From positions 62,001 through 126,000 of the forward strand of contig JADKGC010000008.1 of the NCBI GenBank assembly GCA_016717205.1: a stretch of DNA of 64,000 nt, read 5' to 3'. Shown here in pieces: positions 51,056 through 58,613 of this stretch. Position 1 is the stretch's first letter, and every line of letters begins with the position of its first letter. A model generated the notes under the pieces. The model made no database searches, had not been told where the DNA came from, and saw only the letters and a program-made list of their open reading frames with translations. A program made the translations under genes and the position numbers. This DNA is from Candidatus Flexifilum breve (lineage in GTDB: Bacteria > Chloroflexota > Anaerolineae > Aggregatilineales > Phototrophicaceae).

Positions 51056-51766
51056 TTGAAAAATCAGTACTTCGGCGATATTGGCGACTACAAGAAATAC
51101 AGCTTGCTGCGGCGGCTGGCCCTGGATGCGGGTCTGCGCGTGCTGGTCGGCTGGATGCTCACGGACAACGACGCCCGCACGGATGGCAAGTTCATCGGCT
51201 ACCTCAACGCGCCGACCGTGTGGCGACGCTACGACGAGACGGTCTTCGACTTTCTGGCGCAGCACGTGCTGATCGACAACGCCCGGCGGGTCGATGCGGT
51301 CGCCCGGTACGACCTGATCCCCAACGCGGCGTTTCACGAGGCGGTGCTCGCGGATGACCGCGCCGCCCGCGAACGCTACTTCGCCGATATCACCTGCCGC
51401 GCAGCGCACGCCGATCTCGTGTTTTTCGATCCCGATAACGGACTGGAAGTGAAATCGGTCAGGTATGGCTGGCGCAATTCCGCCAAGTATCTGTACTGGC
51501 ACGAAGCGGCGGCGACGTATCAAACCGGGTGTTCGGTGCTCATCTACCAGCATTACCCCCGTGCCCGCCGCGACGAGTTCACGCGCCGCAAAGCCGAAGA
51601 ACTCGCCGAGCGGACAGGATCACCCGCCGTCTACTCGCTGCGGACGGCGCACGCCGCGTATTTCCTCGCCGCCCAACCCCACCAGCAAAGCGGCATCGAC
51701 AACGCGCTGCTGGCGGTCGAGGCCCAGTGGGGCGACCACTTCAAGGTGACGCGGCACGCGACCTAA
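51056..51766 (+). CDS. Hypothetical protein with NQYFGDIGDYKKYSLLR motif
   Basis: A TTG at 51056 with AAAGG 8 bases upstream is preferred, because a longer frame would start inside the terminator at 51017. The 236-residue product opens LKNQYFGDIGDYKKYSLLRR and contains DLVFFDPDNGLEVKSVRYG and VLIYQHYPRARRDEFTRR. The same opening is found in a widespread family of unknown function. The DPDNG segment looks like an active-site loop, but the activity is not known. Confidence 0.7.
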   Translation: MKNQYFGDIGDYKKYSLLRRLALDAGLRVLVGWMLTDNDARTDGKFIGYLNAPTVWRRYDETVFDFLAQHVLIDNARRVDAVARYDLIPNAAFHEAVLADDRAARERYFADITCRAAHADLVFFDPDNGLEVKSVRYGWRNSAKYLYWHEAAATYQTGCSVLIYQHYPRARRDEFTRRKAEELAERTGSPAVYSLRTAHAAYFLAAQPHQQSGIDNALLAVEAQWGDHFKVTRHAT

Positions 51767-51782
51767 ACGCGACACAGGCAAC

Positions 51783-51813
51783 AAAAAAGCGCCCGGTGTT
51801 ATCACCGAGCGCT
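51783..51813 (-). terminator. Terminator of tRNA-Ser
   Basis: On the minus strand AGCGCTCGGTG pairs with CACCGGGCGCT around ATAA, followed by TTTTTT, 4 bases after the mature tRNA-Ser end. Confidence 0.85.
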
Positions 51814-51816
51814 CTG

Positions 51817-51903
51817 CGGAGAAGGAGGGATTCGAACCCTCGATAGCCTCACAGCTATACTCATTTTCGAGACGAGCCCGTTCAACCACTCCGGCACCTC
51901 TCC
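51817..51903 (-). tRNA. tRNA-Ser (CGA)
   Basis: The 87-base minus-strand sequence folds as a class II tRNA. The acceptor is GGAGAGG/CTTCTCC with discriminator G, and the anticodon stem is CTCGT/ATGAG with loop CTCGAAA (anticodon CGA). A long variable arm (TATAGCTGTGAGGCTAT) and T arm GAGGGTTCGAATCCCTC follow. CCA is not encoded. Confidence 0.93.
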
Positions 51904-51959
51904 ATTGCCAAGCATTTTATAAGATGTTCCGCGATTTGAAAACACCGAATTTACGCTAA

Positions 51960-51996
51960 CCTCACCCCTAAATCCCCTCTCCGGGGGGAGAGGGGA
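51960..51996. repeat. Dispersed CCTCACCCC repeat
   Basis: CCTCACCCCTAAATCCCCTC followed by TCCGGGGGGAGAGGGGA is one copy of the chromosomal repeat family, placed between tRNA-Ser and tadA. Confidence 0.8.
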
Positions 51997-52006
51997 CTTG
52001 TCGCGG

Positions 52007-52456
52007 CTAGGTGCGCAGGGAGCGGAAGAAGGCGCGGAGTTGTTCGCCAGCTTCGTCGGCCAGCAACCCGGCGGACACGTCGACGCGGTGATTCAGCTTG
52101 GGGTGGCGCAGCACGTCGAGGATGCTGCCCGCCGCGCCCGCCTTCGGGTCGATGGCGGCGTAGACCAGCCGCGGCAGCCGCGCGAGGATCATGGCGCCCG
52201 CGCACATGGTACACGGTTCGAGTGTGCAATAGAGCGTCACGCCGTCGAGCCGCCAGTGATTGAGCGCCTGCGACGCCTCACGGATGGCGAGCATCTCGGC
52301 GTGTGCGGTCGAGTCGTGATCGGCTTCGCGGCGGTTGTAGCCGCGCCCGATGATCGCGCCGTTGTAGACGGCAAGCGCGCCAATGGGCACATCGCCGGTC
52401 GCCAGCGCTTTTTCGGCTTCGGCGAGCGCGAGGCGCATCCAGTCGAGATCGTTCAT
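52007..52456 (-). CDS. tadA: tRNA-specific adenosine deaminase TadA
   Basis: The 149-residue protein has the zinc deaminase motifs HAEMLAIREA and PCTMCAGAMILARLPRLVYA. ADHDSTAHAE and GAAGSILDVLRHPKLNHRVD are typical of TadA. It deaminates A34 of tRNA-Arg(ACG) to inosine, an essential step. It is coupled by ATGA to the membrane-protein gene upstream. Confidence 0.95.
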   Translation of the reverse strand: MNDLDWMRLALAEAEKALATGDVPIGALAVYNGAIIGRGYNRREADHDSTAHAEMLAIREASQALNHWRLDGVTLYCTLEPCTMCAGAMILARLPRLVYAAIDPKAGAAGSILDVLRHPKLNHRVDVSAGLLADEAGEQLRAFFRSLRT

Positions 52457-53124
52457 GGAGGGGATTCCTCGGATTTAGCCTCACCCCCAACCCCTCTCCC
52501 AAGGGAGAGGGGAGTTGAAGGCCGTGAGACAATGAGATCAGGTGGCGCGAAAGTCGTCGAACACTTCTGTTTGGCGCGGGCATAGGCGTCCGGCGTGATC
52601 AAACCCTGTTGGCGTAGCTTATCCAGCGCGGCGAGCTGCTGTTGACCGGATACGGTGAGGGTCGTCGGGGAAGTTTGCGCCATCTCGGTCGGCAGTTGAC
52701 GCAGCTGCTGGTACCCCTGCTGAAGTGCCGCCTGCGCAGCTGGCCCCGCCTGCCCCAGCATACCTTGACGCACCGCAATGAGAAATGGCCCAAGCAGCAG
52801 CAGTCCGCCGAGGCAGAACACGCCGATCGCATAATTGGCGGGGGTTTGCAGAACGCTGTCGACATCGCGCTCGCGCCCGGCGGCATTCACACAGCGAAAA
52901 TGCGTTTCGGAAGCTCCGTCCGCATCCGTCGTGTACTCATAGTCAAGCGTTTCGCCCGCTTCACAGGCGAGCGCCTGATGCAGGGGCTGCAGCACCGGGA
53001 CCAAGCTGTGAAGCTCCGTATTAGGAATCACCAGAATGGGGATAATGATCACTGCCGCCCCGGCCATCAACAATACGGCAATGATGCTGATAATTCCGCG
53101 CCACATAACCCGGCTCCGCTTCAA
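52453..53124 (-). CDS. Membrane protein with SHOCT-like domain and repeat-encoded tail
   Basis: The 223-residue protein has two membrane helices (IISIIAVLLMAGAAVIIIPI and YAIGVFCLGGLLLLGPFLIA) with an outer loop containing two cysteines. A SHOCT-type segment follows (QQQLAALDKLRQQGLITPDA, YARAKQK). The last about 28 residues (RPSTPLSLGRGVGGEAKSE) are encoded by a dispersed DNA repeat, so the original stop was lost or moved. It overlaps tadA by ATGA. Confidence 0.7.
   Translation of the reverse strand: MKRSRVMWRGIISIIAVLLMAGAAVIIIPILVIPNTELHSLVPVLQPLHQALACEAGETLDYEYTTDADGASETHFRCVNAAGRERDVDSVLQTPANYAIGVFCLGGLLLLGPFLIAVRQGMLGQAGPAAQAALQQGYQQLRQLPTEMAQTSPTTLTVSGQQQLAALDKLRQQGLITPDAYARAKQKCSTTFAPPDLIVSRPSTPLSLGRGVGGEAKSEESPP
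52480..52513. repeat. Dispersed repeat inside the coding end of the SHOCT protein
   Basis: CTCACCCCCAACCCCTCTCC then CAAGGGAGAGGGGA is a full copy of the chromosomal repeat. It is translated as STPLSLGRGVGGE in the gene at 52453-53124. Confidence 0.8.
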
Positions 53125-53292
53125 TCAAACTCAATGACGGACGTGGTACTTGGACAACAGGTGACCGCGAAAAGCGGCCCGCCCTCAATTGAGGTGCGAT
53201 AGACGGGACGTTGGTGTTGGGGTGCACACTCCGGTGCACCCCAACACGGGCAACCACACAGGTCTGACCCTACCCTTTTGGACAGCTCGACT

Positions 53293-53676
53293 CTAGAACA
53301 TTGACAACTGCTGAAAGCCGTTCGGGTCGTGCGGCGGCGGATCGTCGTCCGCCTCCTCGTCTGCGACAGCGTCCTCCGACGGCGGTTCCTCAATCACGGC
53401 GACGGGCACGGGCGGCATCTCCGGCACGGCGACCATGACGGGCGCGGCCTCGGCCTGCACCAATTCCAGGTCGGGCACGAAGTCGGGATCGACGTCGTCG
53501 ACATGCATGGTCGCCAGCACGTACCATTCGTTGATCTGCGCGTCGTTGTAGCCGCATTCGTGGAGCACGGTACGCAGCGTCTTCTCCGTACGCACATCGT
53601 TGGTGCGGATCACATGCGTGTAATGCGCCTTCAGGCAGTCGCGCCAATCCTCAGAGAACGGACTTTTACCCGGCAT
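53293..53676 (-). CDS. Hypothetical protein with C-terminal clamp-binding-like motif
   Basis: The 127-residue protein has a helical N part (DWRDCLKAHYTHVIRTNDVR, LRTVLHECGYNDAQINEWYV) and a long acidic Pro/Val/Glu/Asp region. It ends GFQQLSMF. The end resembles the QL(S/D)LF peptide that binds the DNA polymerase sliding clamp. It lies 3 bases after the beta-CASP gene in the same direction. The function is unknown. Confidence 0.6.
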   Translation of the reverse strand: MPGKSPFSEDWRDCLKAHYTHVIRTNDVRTEKTLRTVLHECGYNDAQINEWYVLATMHVDDVDPDFVPDLELVQAEAAPVMVAVPEMPPVPVAVIEEPPSEDAVADEEADDDPPPHDPNGFQQLSMF

Positions 53677-53679
53677 AAA

Positions 53680-55092
53680 TTAGACCTCCGCCGACGCATG
53701 CAGCGCCGGGACTTGCACGGACATCATTTCGTAGCGTGACCGAAGCGCTTCCGCCAGCGCGTTCTGCGCGGGTTCTTCACCGTGAACGAGGAACGTCTGG
53801 CGCGGCTTCTTCTTCATCGCGTCAACCCAATCGAGCAGGCCGTCGCGGTCGGCGTGACCGCTGAACCCCGTCAGCACTTCGACACGGGCGTTATTGTGAT
53901 ACTTCTCCCCGAAGATCGAGACTTCTTCCGCACCCTCAGCGATGCGCCGACCGAGCGTATTTTCCGCCTGGAAGCCGACGATCAGCACGGTGGTGCGCGG
54001 GTCTTCAATGCGATTCTTGAGATGATGCAGAATGCGTCCGGCTTCCGCCATGCCGCTGGCGGCGATGATGATGGCCGGCTCGTTCAGGAAGTTGAGCTTC
54101 TTGCTCTCGGCTGCCGAGCGCGTGTAGTTGAGCATGTCGAAGCCGAATGGATCGACGCGCCCCCGGCCATCGCTCTGGATAAAAGCGCGAATTTCGTCGT
54201 CGTAGCATTCGGGGTGCAGGCGGTAGGCGCTGGTCACGTCGATGGCGAGCGGGCTGTCGACATAGACGGGCATGTCGGGGATGTCGTTGGCGCGCGCGAG
54301 TTGATTCAGCGTATATACGATCTGCTGCGTGCGCCCGACCGCGAACGAGGGAATCAGCACCATGCCGCGCTTCTTGTACGTCTCGACGATGATCTGCTCC
54401 ATGCGCTTGGTGTCGTCTTCGTAGGGCGGGTGCTGACGGTCACCGTAGGTGCTCTCCATGATCAGCACATCCGCTGACTCGGCCACATCCGGGTCACGAA
54501 TGATCGGAATGCCCTTGCGCCCGATGTCGCCGCTGAAGACGAGGCGCACATCCCGTCCGCGTTCGCGATCCTCAATGTCGAGGATGACAAAGGCGCTGCC
54601 GAGCATATGCCCGGCATCTTTGAAGGTGAGCGTCACCCCCGGCATGATCTGACGGGGGCGGTCGTAGTTCTGCGTGATGAAGTAACCGAGACTCTTGGTG
54701 GCATCTTCCTGCGTGTAGATTGGCTCCACCGGTGTTTCGCCGCGGCGGGCGTGATGCTTGTTGACGAACTGCACATCCCGTTCCTGAATGCTGGCGCTGT
54801 CGATCAACATCGAAGCGCACAGATCGCGCGTTGCGTAAGTGCTGATGATGTCGCCGCGAAAGCCCGATTTGACGAGATTGGGAATGTTGCCCGAATGATC
54901 GATGTGCGCATGCGACAGGATCAGCACGTCAATCGACTTGGCGTCAAAGGGCAAGGTGAGGTTCTGCTCGCGGGATTCGTTCCGCTTGCCCTGCACCATG
55001 CCGCAGTCGAGTAAGATTCGCTTGCCATCCACTTCGATCAGGTGTTTCGACCCGGTGACGCTGCGGGCTGCCCCATGAAATGTGATACGCAT
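53680..55092 (-). CDS. Beta-CASP metallo-beta-lactamase-fold RNA nuclease
   Basis: The 470-residue protein has ILSHAHIDHSGNIPNLV, the HxHxDH zinc motif, the downstream histidine in FKDAGHMLGSAFV and SGDIGRKG with Asp. The beta-CASP domain has MESTYGDRQHPP, IPSFAVGRTQQIVY, IIIAASGMAEAGRILHHLK and GFSGHADRDGLLDW. Such proteins (CPSF73/RNase J relatives) process RNA as endo- or exonucleases. It and the next gene form an operon. Confidence 0.93.
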   Translation of the reverse strand: MRITFHGAARSVTGSKHLIEVDGKRILLDCGMVQGKRNESREQNLTLPFDAKSIDVLILSHAHIDHSGNIPNLVKSGFRGDIISTYATRDLCASMLIDSASIQERDVQFVNKHHARRGETPVEPIYTQEDATKSLGYFITQNYDRPRQIMPGVTLTFKDAGHMLGSAFVILDIEDRERGRDVRLVFSGDIGRKGIPIIRDPDVAESADVLIMESTYGDRQHPPYEDDTKRMEQIIVETYKKRGMVLIPSFAVGRTQQIVYTLNQLARANDIPDMPVYVDSPLAIDVTSAYRLHPECYDDEIRAFIQSDGRGRVDPFGFDMLNYTRSAAESKKLNFLNEPAIIIAASGMAEAGRILHHLKNRIEDPRTTVLIVGFQAENTLGRRIAEGAEEVSIFGEKYHNNARVEVLTGFSGHADRDGLLDWVDAMKKKPRQTFLVHGEEPAQNALAEALRSRYEMMSVQVPALHASAEV

Positions 55093-55138
55093 CGCTGTCC
55101 CTCAATTCCCAAGTGCCCGACTCCGCAAGTGGAGGCGG

Positions 55139-56353
55139 TTAAATCTCAATCTGCTGCCCGCTGGAGTCAATGGTGCGACCAGCGCGCTGAAACAGGTCAA
55201 AGACGACCTGCGCGATACACACGGCGGCAATAATGCCGATCACCACAAAACCGTGCAGCCCGCCGCCGAACAAGCCCACCGCGAGGATGATCGCCGCGCC
55301 GATGAGCCGCGCCCAGATCTCCCGGTAACCCGCTTCCTCGCCGGGGTTCTTCAGCGTGAAGCGTTCAATGACAGCCGCAGTGACCAGCGCCAGCGCCACT
55401 GTCCCTGTCACTAGGATACGATACTTATCGGGAATCGTCTCAAAGCTCTCCAGATGCACCAGCTTGTAGATGCCGACTGCCAGCGCGATCAGCCCCAACT
55501 GCAAGGGGAGATGCATGTAGATCCACCAGTTGGCGCCATGCACCCAGTTGACGGCGCGGTCGGCGACATTCTCGAAATACACCCACCACAGCGAGCCGAT
55601 GAAGATGAGGCCGAGCAGCGCGACGAGCACATGGTCGAGCAGGATGTGTTCTTCACCTGCGAAGCCACCGATCACCTTGAGGAAGGTTTCACCGAACACG
55701 ATGATCGTGAACAGGCCGAGGCGTTCTGGCAGATGATGCGGGCTGGGCGGGAGCTGGCGCTGTAAACGGCGCGACCCGGGCGAGAGCGGCGTGTAAAAGT
55801 CGATGCCGAGGCCAATGCCCCACACGAAGAAGCGCCACGGCGGCGGCACAAACGCGGCAATCAACCAGACGAGCGCCGCCAGCGCGAAACCACGCGCGTA
55901 GCGGGTCGCCAACTGACGCGCCTCCGGGACATGAGACGCCGCGCGCAGGTACATAATCACCAGCAGGCCGCGCGCTGCCGCATAGGAGAGTGAGAAGCCG
56001 ACGGCGGTTTCGCCGAGGCCGTCGTACACGCTGATGGCCAGCGCGGACACGACGATGATCTGACCGAAAATGAGAAAGCGGTGCGCGAGGTCGTCCGCGT
56101 CAAAGCGGTTGGCGTAAAAGGTGGTGCCCATCCACACCCACCAGATGGGAATGAAAAGCAGCACGAAGGCGATGAAGCCGTTGGTCGAGACATCCTCGCT
56201 CAACTTGTTGCCCAACTGCACGATGGACGCCACATACACGAGGTCGTAGAAGAGTTCCAACCAGCCCACCTTGCGATGGGTGCTTTCCGTTACCAAGCGC
56301 GGCGCTTTGCTAACGGGGGCGTCATGATGAGATGCTGCTGCCGAATGCGTCAT
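55139..56353 (-). CDS. Low-temperature-requirement A (LtrA)-family membrane protein
   Basis: The 404-residue protein opens with VGWLELFYDLVYVASIVQLG, the LtrA signature, and has about ten membrane helices such as GFIAFVLLFIPIWWVWMGTT and RFLIFGQIIVVSALAISVYD. HHLPERLGLFTIIVFGETFL is the second conserved block. Members are found near cold-growth and other genes; the transported or bound substrate is unknown. Confidence 0.88.
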   Translation of the reverse strand: MTHSAAASHHDAPVSKAPRLVTESTHRKVGWLELFYDLVYVASIVQLGNKLSEDVSTNGFIAFVLLFIPIWWVWMGTTFYANRFDADDLAHRFLIFGQIIVVSALAISVYDGLGETAVGFSLSYAAARGLLVIMYLRAASHVPEARQLATRYARGFALAALVWLIAAFVPPPWRFFVWGIGLGIDFYTPLSPGSRRLQRQLPPSPHHLPERLGLFTIIVFGETFLKVIGGFAGEEHILLDHVLVALLGLIFIGSLWWVYFENVADRAVNWVHGANWWIYMHLPLQLGLIALAVGIYKLVHLESFETIPDKYRILVTGTVALALVTAAVIERFTLKNPGEEAGYREIWARLIGAAIILAVGLFGGGLHGFVVIGIIAAVCIAQVVFDLFQRAGRTIDSSGQQIEI

Positions 56354-56386
56354 GGCGTCTCCTTATAAATGATGCGTGAAATGAAT

Positions 56387-56490
56387 TGTTCGGTAGGGGC
56401 AAGGCCCGCCCCTACGATTAACCCGTTGTTTGGCCGCTCCGTAATGCCGACCCCACCCCCGGCCCCTCCCCGAATTCAGGGAGGGGAGCA
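56387..56490. repeat. Two dispersed intergenic repeats in the 260-base gap
   Basis: GTAGGGGCAAGGCCCGCCCCTAC forms a palindrome at 56392-56414. GACCCCACCCCCGGCCCCTC then CCCGAATTCAGGGAGGGGAG is the GAATTC subtype of the chromosomal repeat. No gene is seen in 56354-56613. Confidence 0.7.
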
Positions 56491-56613
56491 AACATTGTTC
56501 GCAGAGACAAACTTGTCTGTGTCGGGACGCGCAACGGCGCGTCCGCACGATTCCCTCAGTTGTTAAATATTCGCCTCAGCCCAAGGAAGAGGGGACAAGT
56601 ACGCTTGACACGC

Positions 56614-57759
56614 TTATGTGAACTTTCGGATGACTTCCAGCAGTTCCTCGCCGTAAGTACGGACGCGCCATTCGCTCATGCCGGGGACACCCTGCATCGC
56701 CTCCAGCGACTTAGGCGCGTGCTCCGCCAGTGACCAGAGCGCATCCTTCGAGATAATCACGTCCGATTCGACGCCGCGCTGCAGCGCCCGGTTTTTGCGC
56801 CACTCGCGCAGCGCCGTGTAGCGATCCACGATTTGCGGGTCAGGCGTCGGTTCCGGCGCGGGCGGCTGCGGGATTTTCGCCGTTTTGCCCCGTTCGACCG
56901 CTTCCAGAATGGCGCGGCCATACACGCGGATCACGTTCTGCGAAAGGCCGCCGACCGCATCGATCTCCGCCATTTTGGTCGGCGCGGCCAGCGCCAGCGC
57001 ATGCAGCGTCTTGTCCTGCGCAACCTTGAAGGCGGGCGTATCTTTTTCGTGGGCGACCGCTTCCCGCCAGAGGTACAGCTCGCGCAGCACGGCCGTCTGG
57101 CGGCGCGTGAGTTGGTTAGGCAGCGCGATCTTCCAGTAGCCTTCGGGGTCAAATTCGCCCCGGCGGGCGGGCGGCACTTCAATGGCATCGCGGAACGCTT
57201 CGTTCGCCTCTTCGGTGCGGTTGAGCCGCGCCAGTTCCGCGACGAAGTGGTCGCGCAGGGCGGGTAGATAGTGCGTGTCCATCTGCGCGTAGAGCAGGCT
57301 GCTCTGCGGGAGCGGGCGCGTACCCCAGTTATCACGCTGGTGGCTCTTGTCGACTTCCACCTCGTGGAATTCGTGCAGGAGCGCGCCGAGACCGACCTGC
57401 TTGTACCCACAAATGCGCGCGGCAATCATCGTGTCAAACAGGTTGACGAACGTGAAGCTGAAGTCGCGCTTCAGGCACATCAGGTCGTATTCTGCCGCGT
57501 GGAACACCTTCTCTATCGAAGGGTCAGCCAGCAGCGGCGCGAGCGGGCTGAGGTCGCTGATGCGGAGCGGATCGAGAATGTAATCGTGCTTGCGTGTAGA
57601 GACTTGGATCAAGCAGACGCGCTCCCGATACGCGTGCAGGCTGTTCGACTCAGTGTCGAGCGCGATCAGCTTTTCGGCAGCCCAGCGATCGGTGAAATAG
57701 CGCAGCTTATCCGTCGTCTCGACGAGCACAGGAATCGGGAGTGGACGGCGTTTGGTCAT
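56614..57759 (-). CDS. rnd: Ribonuclease D
   Basis: The start at 57759 (MTKRRPLPIP) gives a 381-residue protein. The DEDDy exonuclease part has LIALDTESNSLHAYRERVCL, FHAAEYDLMCLKRDF, NLFDTMIAARICGYK and SSLLYAQMDTHYL with the last Asp and Tyr pair. Two HRDC domains follow (LRELYLWREAVAHEKDTPAF and LREWRKNRALQRGVESDVI). RNase D trims the 3' ends of tRNA precursors and other small RNAs. Confidence 0.93.
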   Translation of the reverse strand: MTKRRPLPIPVLVETTDKLRYFTDRWAAEKLIALDTESNSLHAYRERVCLIQVSTRKHDYILDPLRISDLSPLAPLLADPSIEKVFHAAEYDLMCLKRDFSFTFVNLFDTMIAARICGYKQVGLGALLHEFHEVEVDKSHQRDNWGTRPLPQSSLLYAQMDTHYLPALRDHFVAELARLNRTEEANEAFRDAIEVPPARRGEFDPEGYWKIALPNQLTRRQTAVLRELYLWREAVAHEKDTPAFKVAQDKTLHALALAAPTKMAEIDAVGGLSQNVIRVYGRAILEAVERGKTAKIPQPPAPEPTPDPQIVDRYTALREWRKNRALQRGVESDVIISKDALWSLAEHAPKSLEAMQGVPGMSEWRVRTYGEELLEVIRKFT

Positions 57760-57824
57760 GTGGGTTATTATCCTCGACTCGTGCATCAGCATGCAAGTGG
57801 CGGAACTTACGGAGATAAGCGTTT

Positions 57825-57859
57825 TTGACATCCCCCGTCAATTGTGATACATTTTACAA
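57825..57859 (+). promoter_or_regulatory. Promoter of the Rieske/cyt b operon with a TTGTGA-N6-TTACAA site
   Basis: TTGACA (57825-57830), a 17-base spacer and TACATT (57848-57853) form the promoter. TTGTGA-N6-TTACAA (57842-57859), a near-match to Rex- or CRP/FNR-type operators, is centred on the -10. A similar perfect site is before ccmE. The leader to the start codon is about 129 bases. Confidence 0.65.
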
Positions 57860-57988
57860 AGACTCGTCACACGTAAAAGTGCTGTCTTTTGCATCTACTG
57901 TCAATTTGCCGTCCTGTGCGTTAAACTCACACAGTATCCGGCTTTTTGGATTTATCGCCTGATAAACCTTCAGGGAGGCAGGTCGTTC

Positions 57989-58582
57989 ATGTCTACAACC
58001 GCAAGCGCCGGCGAAGCCAAACCGGTTTCGTCAGCACCCGCAAAAGCGGCTCCTCAGGTGCAAGTTGCCGCGCCGAGCCGCCGCGAGTTTCTCTATTACA
58101 TTTGGGGCGCGTCGATGGCGCTGCTGCTCGGTGAAGCGGGTGCAGGGCTGATCTGGTTTGCGCTCCCCCGATTTAAGGAAGGGACCTTCGGCGGGACGTT
58201 CAATCTCGCTGGCGATACGCTTCCGCAAGCGGGCAGTGCTCCTGTGAACGTCCCCGAGGGCCGCTTCTGGCTGAGCAATTCGGATGCGGGCTTCGTCGTC
58301 CTCTATGGCGTGTGCACGCACCTCGGCTGCCTGCCGAAGTGGGTGGATGTCAATAATCGGTTCGAGTGCCCGTGCCACGGGTCGAAATACGAGATCGACG
58401 GCAAATATATCGAAGGTCCTGCCCCGCGCAGCCTCGACCGTTTCCGGACGACGATCACGTTTACCGATGGCACCAGCGAAACGATGAACCGCGATGGCGA
58501 TCCCATCAATCTGGCGGGGCGCACGATCGCCTCGATTGCTGTTGATACTGGCACGCGCCTCAAGCGCAACGGTAAGGTCTAA
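57989..58582 (+). CDS. Rieske iron-sulfur protein of a bc-type complex
   Basis: The 197-residue protein has the cluster-binding boxes CTHLGC and CPCHGSKYEIDGK. An N-terminal SRREFLYYIWGASMALLLGE is a twin-arginine-like signal and anchor. It would transfer electrons from quinol to cytochrome c on the outer side of the membrane. It is the first gene of the operon and lies 31 bases before the cytochrome b gene, with no disulfide or ligand residue missing. Confidence 0.95.
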   Translation: MSTTASAGEAKPVSSAPAKAAPQVQVAAPSRREFLYYIWGASMALLLGEAGAGLIWFALPRFKEGTFGGTFNLAGDTLPQAGSAPVNVPEGRFWLSNSDAGFVVLYGVCTHLGCLPKWVDVNNRFECPCHGSKYEIDGKYIEGPAPRSLDRFRTTITFTDGTSETMNRDGDPINLAGRTIASIAVDTGTRLKRNGKV

Positions 58583-58613
58583 TTTCGGTTCAGGGGGAGA
58601 GGAGCATAACGGA

